From Thermaceae bacterium (GTDB taxonomy: Bacteria > Deinococcota > Deinococci > Deinococcales > Marinithermaceae): DNA of 50,134 nt. Below are positions 39,186-47,315 of this stretch, in pieces. Both the position numbers and the translations under genes were made by a program. Position 1 is the stretch's first letter. Every line of letters starts with the position of its first letter. The DNA lies in contig JALSQD010000025.1 of the NCBI GenBank assembly GCA_026985615.1, forward strand, positions 1 to 50,134, given 5' to 3'. Below the pieces are notes generated by a model that was not told where the DNA came from, ran no database searches, and saw only the letters and a list, made by a program, of their open reading frames with translations.

Positions 39186-39754
39186 TAGAGGACCTCCCGG
39201 ATGCGGCAGTAGATGCGGCCGGGATCGCCCAGACCGTCGACGCGCCGGAGCACCCCGCGGGCGGCGTAGTAGTCGACGAGCGGCTGGGTCTGCTCGCGGT
39301 AGACCTCCAGCCGGCGCCGGATCGTCGCCTCGTTGTCGTCGGCGCGGCCCTCGAGTTCTGCGCGCTTCAACATCCGCCGCACCAGTTCGTCCTCAGGAAC
39401 CTCAAGCAAAAGCGTCGCGTCCACCGGCGCGTTCAGCTCGGCCAACAGCGCGTCCAGCGCCTCAGCCTGGCGGGTGGTGCGCGGAAAGCCGTCGAAGATC
39501 ACCCGCACCTCGGGCATCCCCGCGAGCTCCTCGCGGATGATGGCCAGGATCAGCTCGTCGGGAACGAGCTCACCCCGCTCCATGATGGGCCCCACCTTGC
39601 GGCCCAGCTCGGTCCCGCGGGCCACGTGGTCGCGCAGGATGTCGCCGGTGGAGATCTTGACGAGGCCCAAATCGCCCGCCAGCCGGGCCGCCTGGGTGCC
39701 CTTGCCGGCACCCGGCGGTCCCAGGAAGACGAGCACCATCGAACCCGCGCTCAT
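39185..39754 (-). CDS. adk: Adenylate kinase
   Basis: 189 residues; interconverts ATP+AMP and 2 ADP. P-loop VFLGPPGAGKGTQ, STGDILRDHV and IFDGFPRTTRQAEAL are clear. The LID is short (RAELEGRADDNEATIRRRLE), without zinc cysteines, the short-type enzyme also found in Thermus. ATG 39754 overlaps the secY stop by one base (TAATG); MVLVFLG at 39739 is an alternative start. Confidence 0.96.
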   Translation of the reverse strand: MSAGSMVLVFLGPPGAGKGTQAARLAGDLGLVKISTGDILRDHVARGTELGRKVGPIMERGELVPDELILAIIREELAGMPEVRVIFDGFPRTTRQAEALDALLAELNAPVDATLLLEVPEDELVRRMLKRAELEGRADDNEATIRRRLEVYREQTQPLVDYYAARGVLRRVDGLGDPGRIYCRIREVL

Positions 39755-41076
39755 TAGAAGTTCCTCCGCCCCTTGATGCGCCCCTTGGAGAGGAAGCCCT
39801 CGTAGTTGCGCATCATCAGCTGCGACTCGATCTGGCGCAGGGTGTCGAGGGCCACGCCCACGACGATCAGCAACCCGATGCCCGAGAAGGCGAGCGACTG
39901 CACCTTGGTAAGGTTCTGGATGATCTGCGGCAGCGCCGTCACCACGCCCAAGAAGAGCGCGCCCCACAGCGTCATGCGGCTGACGATGTGCTCAAGGAAC
40001 TTGACCGTCGGCTCGCCCGGACGCACGCCGGGAATGAAGCCGCCGTACTCGCGCAGGTTCTCGGCGATCCGCCGCGGGTCGAACTGCACCGCAGTGTAGA
40101 TGTAGGTGAAGACGATGACCAAAATCACCTCGATGATCAGACCGCTGGGGTTGCGCGGGTTGAAGAAGTTGGCGATCGAGGCCGCGAGCGCGCTGTTTTG
40201 CTGGAAGGGCGCGGCGAAGAAGATGGGGATCTGGATGATGGCCGCGGCGAAGATGATGGGGATGACGTTGGCGGCGTTGAGCTTGATGGGCAGATAGGTG
40301 GTCTGGCCGCCGTACATCTTGCGCCCCACCACCTTGCGCGCGTACTGCACCGGAATCCTTCGCTCCGCCTGGGTGACGGCCACCATCCCCGCGAAGGAGA
40401 GGATGATGAAGGCGAAGAAGAAGATGACGTTGACGATGCCCACCTCGCCCTTGGAGACGAGCTGGAAGAGGCCGATGAGCTGGGGCACCCAGCTCGAGAC
40501 GATCCCGGCGAAGATAATCAGTGAGACGCCGTTGCCGATGCCGTACTCGGTGATGCGCTCGCCCATCCACAAGAGCAGGGCGATACCGGCCACCTGGGTC
40601 ACGACCACGATGAAGCGGAAGCCCCAGCCCGGCTCCCAACCGGGAAGCAGGAAGTAGCCGTTTTGCCCCTCGAGGAAGCCCACGGCCAGGAAGAGACCCT
40701 GGAAGGCGCCTAGCACGATACCGCCGATGCGGGTGTACTGGGTGATGATGCGGCGCCCCTCCTCGCCCTCGCGCTGGAGCTTCTCGAGCGCCGGCACGGT
40801 GGTGGTGAGGAGTTGCATGATGATCGCCGCGGTGATGTAGGGCATGATCCCCAGGGCGAAGATCGAAAAGTTCCGGAAGTTACCACCGGAAAAGAGGTTG
40901 ATGATGCCAAAGACGCCGCCGGCGGCCGTGCCCAGGTACTGCGCCACCTTGGCCACGTCCACGCCCGGTGTGGGCACGAAGGTGCCCAGCCGGAAGACCG
41001 CCAGCATCATCAGGGTGAAGAAGAGGCGCTGCCGCAGCTCCGGGACCACGAAGGCATCCCTAAAGGCCCGCAGCAT
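39754..41076 (-). CDS. secY: Protein translocase subunit SecY
   Basis: 440 residues with ten hydrophobic spans; the channel of the Sec translocon in the inner membrane. Starts MLRAFRDAFVVPELRQRLFF, contains the plug and TM2 region ALGIMPYITAAIIMQLL and the cytosolic-loop motif QAERRIPVQYARKVVG. ATG 41076 is chosen, 1 nt after the rplO stop; a longer in-frame start would overlap rplO and adds a basic, non-homologous tail. Confidence 0.96.
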   Translation of the reverse strand: MLRAFRDAFVVPELRQRLFFTLMMLAVFRLGTFVPTPGVDVAKVAQYLGTAAGGVFGIINLFSGGNFRNFSIFALGIMPYITAAIIMQLLTTTVPALEKLQREGEEGRRIITQYTRIGGIVLGAFQGLFLAVGFLEGQNGYFLLPGWEPGWGFRFIVVVTQVAGIALLLWMGERITEYGIGNGVSLIIFAGIVSSWVPQLIGLFQLVSKGEVGIVNVIFFFAFIILSFAGMVAVTQAERRIPVQYARKVVGRKMYGGQTTYLPIKLNAANVIPIIFAAAIIQIPIFFAAPFQQNSALAASIANFFNPRNPSGLIIEVILVIVFTYIYTAVQFDPRRIAENLREYGGFIPGVRPGEPTVKFLEHIVSRMTLWGALFLGVVTALPQIIQNLTKVQSLAFSGIGLLIVVGVALDTLRQIESQLMMRNYEGFLSKGRIKGRRNF

Positions 41077-41077
41077 C

Positions 41078-41563
41078 TTACGCCTCCTCGCCCTTATCGG
41101 CCCCCGCGACGATGGCCTCGCCACCCGCGGCGGCGATCTTAGCGGCCGCACTCTTGGAGAAGGCGTGGGCGGTCACCTTAAGCGCCACGCCCACCTCGCC
41201 GTGCCCCAGCACCTTGACCAGGCCGTCAGCCTTGCGGATCAGGCCGGCGCGTGCCATCAGCTCGGGCGTCACCTCGCCGCCCTCGGGGAAGCGCTCAGCC
41301 AGGCGCGCCACGTTGACGGTCTGGTACTCGGGACGCTTGATCGAGCCCGGAACCTGCCCGCGCATGCCGCGCTTGGGCAGGCGCATGATCAGCGTCGAGC
41401 GGCCGCCCTCGAAACGGCGCGGGTCCTTGAGGCCGCCGGAGCGCGACTTCTGGCCCTTGTGGCCCCGGGTAGCCGTCTTGCCGTGGCCGCTCGAGGTACC
41501 GCGCCCCACGCGCTTCTTTCGCTTGGTCGCGCCGGGGTTGGGTTTCAGGTCGGTAATCTTCAT
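41078..41563 (-). CDS. rplO: 50S ribosomal protein L15
   Basis: 161 residues. Starts MKITDLKPNPGATKRKKRVG with the glycine-rich GRGTSSGHGKTATRGHKGQKSRSGG block. The C-terminus (KIAAAGGEAIVAGADKGEEA) is a little longer than in E. coli. Overlaps rpmD by 4 nt. Confidence 0.96.
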   Translation of the reverse strand: MKITDLKPNPGATKRKKRVGRGTSSGHGKTATRGHKGQKSRSGGLKDPRRFEGGRSTLIMRLPKRGMRGQVPGSIKRPEYQTVNVARLAERFPEGGEVTPELMARAGLIRKADGLVKVLGHGEVGVALKVTAHAFSKSAAAKIAAAGGEAIVAGADKGEEA

Positions 41564-41745
41564 TCCTTCACCTCGACAATCTTGACCAGGTGCTCAACCT
41601 TGCGAATCATCCCGCGGATCGCCGGGTTGTCCGGAAGCTCGCGCTCACGGTTCATCTTAGTGAGCTTGAGCGCCCGCAGGGTGGCCTTCTGGTCCTTGGG
41701 GTAGTCGATCGGGCTCTTGACTAACTTGACGCGCAGGGTGCCCAT
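41560..41745 (-). CDS. rpmD: 50S ribosomal protein L30
   Basis: 61 residues: GTLRVKLVKSPIDYPKDQKA, LKLTKMNRERELPDNPAIRG. ATG 41745 overlaps the rpsE stop by one base (TGATG); GTG 41748 is possible but less likely. Ends with a 4-nt overlap into rplO. Confidence 0.95.
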   Translation of the reverse strand: MGTLRVKLVKSPIDYPKDQKATLRALKLTKMNRERELPDNPAIRGMIRKVEHLVKIVEVKE

Positions 41746-42215
41746 CACGACTCCTCCTTCCGCATCTTCTTGACCTCGTCCCAGGTCTGCAGCTGCTTGA
41801 GCGCCTCTATGGTGGCGTAGGCCACGTTGATCTCGTTGCGGCTGCCCAGCACCTTGGTGAGGATGTCGGTCACGCCCGCGAGCTCCAGGATGGCGCGGGG
41901 CACCTTGCCCGCGATTACGCCGGTACCGGGGGCCGCCGGCCGGAGGATGACGCGGCTGGTCTCGTAGACGACCTCGATCTCGTGCGGGATGGTGCCGTTC
42001 TCGAGCGGGACCTCGATCAGGTTGCGGCGGGCGATGTTCTGCGCTTTCTGCACCGCCAGCGGCACCTCCTTGGCCTTACCCAGGCCCACGCCGACGCGCC
42101 CCTGGCGGTCGCCGACCACGGCCAGCGCCCCGAAGCGGAAGCGGCGGCCGCCCTTGTAGGTCTTCGCCGTGCGGCGAATTTTGATCATTTTTTCTTCAAA
42201 GTCGGTCTCTGGCAT
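41745..42215 (-). CDS. rpsE: 30S ribosomal protein S5
   Basis: 156 residues. Seen: double-stranded RNA-binding-like N-domain (KTYKGGRRFRFGALAVVGDRQG) and RPAAPGTGVIAGKVPRAILELAGV of the C-domain. ATG 42215 has AGGAGG upstream. Confidence 0.97.
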   Translation of the reverse strand: MPETDFEEKMIKIRRTAKTYKGGRRFRFGALAVVGDRQGRVGVGLGKAKEVPLAVQKAQNIARRNLIEVPLENGTIPHEIEVVYETSRVILRPAAPGTGVIAGKVPRAILELAGVTDILTKVLGSRNEINVAYATIEALKQLQTWDEVKKMRKEES

Positions 42216-42226
42216 GCCGTCCTCCT

Positions 42227-42565
42227 TTAGAACTCGAGCCCCGCCTCACGGGCCGCCTCGGCGAGCGCCTTGACGCGGCCGTGGTACTTGTAGGCGCCGC
42301 GGTCGAAGACCACCTTCTTGATGCCTTTCTCGGCTGCCTTCTTGGCAATGTCGGCACCCACCTGCTTAGCGACCTCGGTCTTGTTGCCCTTAGCCCCGAG
42401 CGCGAGCGAGGAGCTGGCCACCAGGGTGTGCCCCACCTCGTCGTCGATGATCTGGGCGTAGATGTGGCTGAGGCTGCGGTAGACGGTGAGCCGCGGGCGC
42501 CCGGAGCGCTTCACGCGCTTGCGGGTGCGGTACTTGCGACGCTGAAAGGTGTTCAGTCGGGCCAT
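42227..42565 (-). CDS. rplR: 50S ribosomal protein L18
   Basis: 112 residues; 5S rRNA-binding protein. RKYRTRKRVKRSGRPRLTVYRS and the C-terminal VVFDRGAYKYHGRVKALAEAAREAGLEF are diagnostic. Gap of 11 nt to rpsE. Confidence 0.97.
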   Translation of the reverse strand: MARLNTFQRRKYRTRKRVKRSGRPRLTVYRSLSHIYAQIIDDEVGHTLVASSSLALGAKGNKTEVAKQVGADIAKKAAEKGIKKVVFDRGAYKYHGRVKALAEAAREAGLEF

Positions 42566-42567
42566 GA

Positions 42568-43113
42568 CTAACCTCCGGTCACGCCGGCCTTACCCGGCTT
42601 GAGGCGCAGGACTTCGCCCGCGTAACGGATGCCCTTGCCGTGGTAGGCGTCGGGGGGGCGGATGGCACGGATGTTGGCGGCCACCTGCCCCACCTTCTGC
42701 TTGTCGATGCCCGAAACGCGGATCTTGGTGGGCTCGGGCACCTCGAGGGTGATGCCCTCGGGCGCTTCGATGATCACGGGGTGGCTGAAACCGACGGAGA
42801 GCTCGATCTTGTCGCCATGCATCTTGGCGCGGTAACCGATGCCCTTGATCTCGAGCTCCTTGACGTACCCCTCGGAGACACCGATGACGGCGTTAGCCAC
42901 CAGCGAGCGGGTGAGCCCGTGGAGCGCCCGGTGGCGGCGGCTGTCGGTGGGACGCTTCACCACCACCTGCCCGTCCTCGATCACGATCTCCATGTCGGGA
43001 TCGAAGTCCACCACCAGCTGACCCTTGGGCCCCTTGACGATCGCCTGGCCTGGCTTGATCTCGATGGTCACACCCGAGGGGATGGGGATGGGGAGTTTGC
43101 CGATGCGCGACAT
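42568..43113 (-). CDS. rplF: 50S ribosomal protein L6
   Basis: 181 residues. SRIGKLPIPIPSGVTIEI at the N-terminus, HRALHGLTRSLVANAVIGVSEGY in the middle and the C-terminal PPDAYHGKGIRYAGEVLRLKPGKAG. 2 nt before rplR. Confidence 0.97.
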   Translation of the reverse strand: MSRIGKLPIPIPSGVTIEIKPGQAIVKGPKGQLVVDFDPDMEIVIEDGQVVVKRPTDSRRHRALHGLTRSLVANAVIGVSEGYVKELEIKGIGYRAKMHGDKIELSVGFSHPVIIEAPEGITLEVPEPTKIRVSGIDKQKVGQVAANIRAIRPPDAYHGKGIRYAGEVLRLKPGKAGVTGG

Positions 43114-43114
43114 A

Positions 43115-43510
43115 TCACCACACCTCGCAGATGACCTCGCCGCCCACGCCCTTGCGACGCGCCTCGCGGTCGACGAGGACGCCCTTGGACGTGGAGACGA
43201 TGGCGATGCCCAGGCCGCGCCGCACCACCGGCACCTTGTCCGCGCTCACGTAGACGCGGCGGCCAGGGCGGGAGACGCGCTGGATGTGCTTGATGATCTT
43301 CTCGCGCCGTGGCCCGTACTTGAGCTGCAGGCGCAGGATCGGCTTGCCGTCGTTCTCGATGCGCTCGTACCCTTTGAGGTACCCTTCGCGCACGAGGATC
43401 TTGACGATCTCTTCCTTGAACCGGGAGGCCGGAACGTCCACCTCGGGCTTGTAGACCATGAGGGCGTTCCGGATCCTGGTGAGCATGTCCGCAATGGGGT
43501 CTGTGGTCAT
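43115..43510 (-). CDS. rpsH: 30S ribosomal protein S8
   Basis: 131 residues. TTDPIADMLTRIRNALMVYK at the start and RRGLGIAIVSTSKGVLVDREARRKGVGGEVICEVW at the end. Preceded by an unusually long 69-nt gap after rpsZ, with AGGAG upstream of ATG 43510. The gap contains a CGAGGG/CCCTCG inverted repeat (43553-43558 with 43574-43579). Confidence 0.97.
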   Translation of the reverse strand: MTTDPIADMLTRIRNALMVYKPEVDVPASRFKEEIVKILVREGYLKGYERIENDGKPILRLQLKYGPRREKIIKHIQRVSRPGRRVYVSADKVPVVRRGLGIAIVSTSKGVLVDREARRKGVGGEVICEVW

Positions 43511-43579
43511 TTCTTCTCTCCTTTTGTTGCCTAGAGGCTCAGCGAGCGGTCTCGAGGGAAACCCCCCGACCAGCCCTCG

Positions 43580-43765
43580 CTACCAGGAAGCCTTCTTCAG
43601 GCCCGGGAGCTGCCCCTTGTGCGCGAGCTCGCGGATGCAGATGCGGCAGAGACCAAAGTAGCGGTACACTGCACGCGAACGGCCACAACGGGTGCAACGG
43701 TTGTAGGCCCGGACCTTGAACTTGGGCTTGCGCTTCGCCTTTTCTACGAGTGCCTTCTTCGCCAT
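43580..43765 (-). CDS. rpsZ: 30S ribosomal protein S14, zinc-binding type Z
   Basis: 61 residues, the short zinc form: YNRCTRCGRSRAVYRYFGLC followed by RICIRELAHKGQLPG, giving two CxxC pairs. Typical of thermophiles and Gram-positives in place of the long Cys-free S14. Confidence 0.97.
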   Translation of the reverse strand: MAKKALVEKAKRKPKFKVRAYNRCTRCGRSRAVYRYFGLCRICIRELAHKGQLPGLKKASW

Positions 43766-43774
43766 GACGCTCCT

Positions 43775-44326
43775 CTACTGTTTGCGGAAGGGGAACCCCA
43801 AGAGCTCCAGCAGAGCCTTGGCCTCTTCGTCGGTCTCGGCGGTGGTCACCACGGCGATGTCCATGCCGCGCACGGCGTCCACCTGGTCATAGGAAATCTC
43901 GGGAAAGATCAGCTGTTCGCGAATCCCCAGGTTGTAGTTGCCGCGGCCATCGAAGCCGCTCGGGTTGATGCCGCGGAAGTCACGGATGCGGGGCAGGGCC
44001 ACGTTGATCAGCTTCTCCAGGAAGATCCACATGCGGTCGCCGCGCAGCGTGACCTTGAGGCCAATGGGCATCCCCTTGCGCAGCTTGAAGTTCGAGACCG
44101 ACTTCTTGGCGCGGGTGATGACCGGCTTCTGCCCGGTGATTTGGCGGATCTCCTCGGCGGCCTTCTCGAGGATGCGCACGTCCTCCTTGGCCTCGCCCAG
44201 CGCCTGGTTGATGACGATCTTCTCCAGGCGCGGCGCGGCCCAGACGTTGTCGTAGCCGAAGCGCTTGATCAGCTCCGGGCGCACCTCGTCGTAGTAGCGC
44301 TGCTTGAGCGTAATGTCCAGGGGCAT
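43775..44326 (-). CDS. rplE: 50S ribosomal protein L5
   Basis: 183 residues; 5S rRNA-binding. LKQRYYDEVRPELIKRFGYDNVWAAPRLEKIVINQALG is the L5 signature, and RDFRGINPSGFDGRGNYNLGIREQLIFPEI is also clear. Confidence 0.97.
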   Translation of the reverse strand: MPLDITLKQRYYDEVRPELIKRFGYDNVWAAPRLEKIVINQALGEAKEDVRILEKAAEEIRQITGQKPVITRAKKSVSNFKLRKGMPIGLKVTLRGDRMWIFLEKLINVALPRIRDFRGINPSGFDGRGNYNLGIREQLIFPEISYDQVDAVRGMDIAVVTTAETDEEAKALLELLGFPFRKQ

Positions 44327-44334
44327 CGTTCACC

Positions 44335-44673
44335 TCACTCCTCGTCCAGGGCGGCGCCGCAGTGGTTGCAGATGCGAATGCGGCGGATCTTGCCGTCCTC
44401 TTCGATCAGCTTCTTCTTCACGCGCACGGGCTTGCCGCAGCTGGGGCAGAGCGGGCGCACCTTGCTGGCGTGCACCGGCGCCTCCATCTCGTGGAAGCCG
44501 CCCTGGGGGTTCTCCGGGGTCGCGCGCATGGCCTTCTTGACCACGTTGACGCCCTCGACCACGACCCGCTGCTTCTTCGGAAAGACGGCGATCACGCGGC
44601 CGGTCTTGCCCCGGTCCTTACCCGAAACCACGACCACGTTGTCGCCCTTCTTGACGTGCAGTTTGGGCTGCAT
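44335..44673 (-). CDS. rplX: 50S ribosomal protein L24
   Basis: 112 residues. KOW motif HVKKGDNVVVVSGKDRGKTG, then KQRVVVEGVNVVKKAM. The C-terminal region contains CPSC and CNHC, a zinc ribbon absent from E. coli L24 but present in many thermophiles. Overlaps the rplN stop by one base. Confidence 0.97.
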   Translation of the reverse strand: MQPKLHVKKGDNVVVVSGKDRGKTGRVIAVFPKKQRVVVEGVNVVKKAMRATPENPQGGFHEMEAPVHASKVRPLCPSCGKPVRVKKKLIEEDGKIRRIRICNHCGAALDEE

Positions 44674-45041
44674 CAGAGCACCTCCGGCGCCAGGGAAACG
44701 ATCTTCATGAACTTGCGCTCACGCAGCTCGCGGGCCACCGGACCGAAGACGCGGGTCCCGCGCGGCTCCCCCTGGTTGTTGAGCACCACCGCGGCGTTGG
44801 AGTCGAAGCGGATGGCGCTGCCGTCGGGCCGCTTGATCTCCTTCTTGGTGCGGACGATCACGGCCTTCACGACCTCGCCCTCCTTGACCACGCCACCGGG
44901 GATGGCCTCCTTGACCGAAGCGACTACGATGTCGCCGACGCTGGCGTAGCGGCGGTACGAACCTCCGAGCACGCGGATCACCTTGAGGCGGCGCGCACCG
45001 GAGTTGTCGGCGACCGCGAGGCTGGTTTCCTGCTGAATCAT
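44673..45041 (-). CDS. rplN: 50S ribosomal protein L14
   Basis: 122 residues. MIQQETSLAVADNSGARRLK is the invariant L14 start; KKEIKRPDGSAIRFDSNAAVVLN and GTRVFGPVARELRE follow. Overlaps rpsQ by 4 nt. Confidence 0.98.
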   Translation of the reverse strand: MIQQETSLAVADNSGARRLKVIRVLGGSYRRYASVGDIVVASVKEAIPGGVVKEGEVVKAVIVRTKKEIKRPDGSAIRFDSNAAVVLNNQGEPRGTRVFGPVARELRERKFMKIVSLAPEVL

Positions 45042-45331
45042 GCCTTACCACGCTCCTTGCGCAAGCGGTAACGCTCGACCGCGTCCATGCGGCCTTCCTC
45101 GAGGCGGCGCACCACCTTCCAGCGCTTCCGGCCAGAGATGGGACGCACCTCCATGATCTCGACGACGTCACCCACCTTGAAGGCGTTCTCCTCGTCGTGG
45201 GCCAGGTACTTGCGGGACCGTTTGGTCACCTTACCGTAGAGCGGGTGCGGAAACTGGCGCTCCACCAGCACGGCGACGGTCTTGTCCATCTTGTCGCTGA
45301 CCACGACGCCGGTGAGAAGTTTCTTGGGCAT
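45038..45331 (-). CDS. rpsQ: 30S ribosomal protein S17
   Basis: 97 residues. LLTGVVVSDKMDKTVAVLVERQ and GDVVEIMEVRPISGRKRWKVVR are the OB-fold signature. The C-terminal extension (GRMDAVERYRLRKERGKA) is longer than in E. coli and matches the Thermus-type S17. Confidence 0.97.
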   Translation of the reverse strand: MPKKLLTGVVVSDKMDKTVAVLVERQFPHPLYGKVTKRSRKYLAHDEENAFKVGDVVEIMEVRPISGRKRWKVVRRLEEGRMDAVERYRLRKERGKA

Positions 45332-45344
45332 CGGTATCCTCCCT

Positions 45345-45539
45345 TTACTCCGCCGCCTGCTTTTCGCGCAGCACGGTAAGCAGACGCGCGATGGTGCGCT
45401 TGGTCTCGCGGATGCGGTGGTTCTGCGCCAGCTGACCGATCGAGGCCTGGAAGCGCAGATCCATGAGCTCGCGCTTCTTCTCGCGCACCTGCTCGTGGAG
45501 CTCTTCGGTGCTCAGGTTGCGCATCTCATTGGGCTTCAT
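45345..45539 (-). CDS. rpmC: 50S ribosomal protein L29
   Basis: 64 residues: MKPNEMRNLSTEELHEQVRE, KRELMDLRFQASIGQLAQNHRIRETKR. ATG 45539 lies inside the last codons of rplP (14-nt overlap). An ATG three codons earlier is possible. Confidence 0.96.
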   Translation of the reverse strand: MKPNEMRNLSTEELHEQVREKKRELMDLRFQASIGQLAQNHRIRETKRTIARLLTVLREKQAAE

Positions 45540-45951
45540 CGTAGGCATCCCTCTTCACGAACTTGGTCTTGATCGGCAGCTTGTGTCCGGCCAGGCGGAA
45601 GGCCTCGCGCGCCTGCTCCTCGGTCACGCCGGCCACCTCGAACATCACGCGGCCCGGCTTGACCACGGCAACCCAGCCTTCCACATTACCCTTACCCTTA
45701 CCCATGCGCACTTCCAGCGGCTTCTTGGTGTAAGGCTTGTCGGGGAAGATGCGGATGTAGATCTTCCCACCGCGGCGGAAGTGGCGCACCATGGCCACAC
45801 GGGCGGCCTCGATCTGACGGTTGGAGATCCAAGAGGGCTCCATCGCCACCAGGCCGTACTCGCCAAAGGCCACGTAGTCGCCGCCCTTGGTGGCGCCCCG
45901 CATGTTGCCGCGGTGCTGCTTGCGGTACTTGAGCCGTTTAGGCATCAGCAT
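45526..45951 (-). CDS. rplP: 50S ribosomal protein L16
   Basis: 141 residues. MLMPKRLKYRKQHRGNMRGA is the usual start; GKIYIRIFPDKPYTKKPLEVRMGKGKGNVEGWVAVVKPG carries the conserved loop. Overlaps rpsC by 14 nt and rpmC by 14 nt. Confidence 0.97.
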   Translation of the reverse strand: MLMPKRLKYRKQHRGNMRGATKGGDYVAFGEYGLVAMEPSWISNRQIEAARVAMVRHFRRGGKIYIRIFPDKPYTKKPLEVRMGKGKGNVEGWVAVVKPGRVMFEVAGVTEEQAREAFRLAGHKLPIKTKFVKRDAYDEAQ

Positions 45952-46681
45952 CGCTGGCCTCCTTCTTCACGCGGCGGCGCACGGCGGGGCGGCGGCGGGT
46001 GCGCTCGGGCTTGCCCGCGGCCGGGGCCGCCTTGCGCGCCGGCTTCTGCTGACCGATGACCTCGCCCTTGAAGATGTAGGCCTTCACGCCCAGCACCCCG
46101 TAGGTGGTACGGGCGAGGGCGAAGCCGTAGTCGATGTTGGCGCGGAGGGTGTGCAGCGGAACGCGCCCGTCGGAGCTCCACTCGGTGCGGGCCTGCTCGG
46201 CGCCACCGATGCGGCCCGAGACCACGACCTTCGCGCCCTGCGCACCCGACTCGACCACGCGCTGCACCGCCTGCTTGATGGCGCGGCGCACCGCGAAGCG
46301 GCGCTCGATCTGCTCGGCCACGCGCTGGGCCACGAGCGGCGCGGAGAGGTTGGGGTTGCCCACCTCCTGGACGTTGAGCGCGATGGTGCGGTTCGGGAAC
46401 ATCTTCTGCAGCTCCGCGCGCATGCGCTTGATCGTCTCGCCGCCGCGCCCGATGATCACGCCCGGCTTGGCAGCGTGCACGGTCACCGAGAGGTTGTCGG
46501 CGGCGCGCTCAATGTCGATGCGGGCGATGCCGCCGTGCGCCACCTCGCGCTCGATGAGCTCGCGCACCTTGCGGTCCTCCTCGAGCAGCTGGGCGTAACC
46601 CTTCTTGCCCGAGTACCAGCGCGACTCCCAGTCCCGGGTGATACCCAGGCGGAAGCCGATGGGGTTGATCTTGTTACCCAT
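45938..46681 (-). CDS. rpsC: 30S ribosomal protein S3
   Basis: 247 residues. MGNKINPIGFRLGITRDWES is the S3 start; the KH domain has GVIIGRGGETIKRMRAEL, and the C-domain GRIGGAEQARTEWSSDGRVPLHTLRANIDYG. A basic Ala-rich tail closes the protein. Overlaps rplV by 8 nt. Confidence 0.97.
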   Translation of the reverse strand: MGNKINPIGFRLGITRDWESRWYSGKKGYAQLLEEDRKVRELIEREVAHGGIARIDIERAADNLSVTVHAAKPGVIIGRGGETIKRMRAELQKMFPNRTIALNVQEVGNPNLSAPLVAQRVAEQIERRFAVRRAIKQAVQRVVESGAQGAKVVVSGRIGGAEQARTEWSSDGRVPLHTLRANIDYGFALARTTYGVLGVKAYIFKGEVIGQQKPARKAAPAAGKPERTRRRPAVRRRVKKEASDADA

Positions 46682-47012
46682 GCTTCTCCTCCACGATGAC
46701 GGTGATGTGGCTGGTGCGCTTCTTGATGATGTCGGCGCGACCACGGGCCCGCGGCAGGATGCGCTTGAGGGTGGGCCCCTCGTCGACGTAGGCCGCCTTG
46801 ACCACCAGCTGGTCCTCGAGCAGGTCGTGGTTGTTGACGGCGTTGGCGACGGCGCTCTTCAACACCTTGCGCACCGCGTGGGCGGCCCGCTTGTTGGTGT
46901 ATTTGAGGATCTGGTCGGCCTCTTCGGCACTCTTGCCGCGGATCAGGTCCACGACCAGCCGCACCTTGCGCGGAGACATGCGGATGTACTTGGCCACGGC
47001 TTTTGCTTCCAT
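46674..47012 (-). CDS. rplV: 50S ribosomal protein L22
   Basis: 112 residues from ATG 47012: EAKAVAKYIRMSPRKVRLVV, then the hairpin YVDEGPTLKRILPRARGRADIIKKRTSHITVIV that lines the exit tunnel. Longer frames upstream overlap rpsS and are not coding. Confidence 0.97.
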   Translation of the reverse strand: MEAKAVAKYIRMSPRKVRLVVDLIRGKSAEEADQILKYTNKRAAHAVRKVLKSAVANAVNNHDLLEDQLVVKAAYVDEGPTLKRILPRARGRADIIKKRTSHITVIVEEKHG

Positions 47013-47022
47013 GCTCTGCCCC

Positions 47023-47304
47023 CTAGCGCTTCTTGGCCTGCTTGACGTCCTTGCCGTGCCCGCGGTAGTTGCGGGTCGGCGCGAACTCGCCAAGCTTGTG
47101 GCCCACCATGTTCTCGGTGATGAAGACGGGCACGTGCTGCTTGCCGTTGTAGACGGCGATGGTGTGCCCGACCATCTCGGGAACAATGGTGGAGCGTCGA
47201 CTCCAGGTCTTGATGACCCGCTTCTCGCCGGCGGCGTTCATGGCCTCGACCTTTTCGAGAAGGTGGTCATCGATGAATACGCCTTTTTTCAGACTACGCG
47301 GCAT
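47023..47304 (-). CDS. rpsS: 30S ribosomal protein S19
   Basis: 93 residues. MPRSLKKGVFIDDHLLEKVE start, KTWSRRSTIVPEMVGHTIAVYNGKQHVPVFITENMVGHKLGEFAPTR core. 11 nt after rplB. Confidence 0.98.
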   Translation of the reverse strand: MPRSLKKGVFIDDHLLEKVEAMNAAGEKRVIKTWSRRSTIVPEMVGHTIAVYNGKQHVPVFITENMVGHKLGEFAPTRNYRGHGKDVKQAKKR

Positions 47305-47315
47305 GCTTCACCTCG

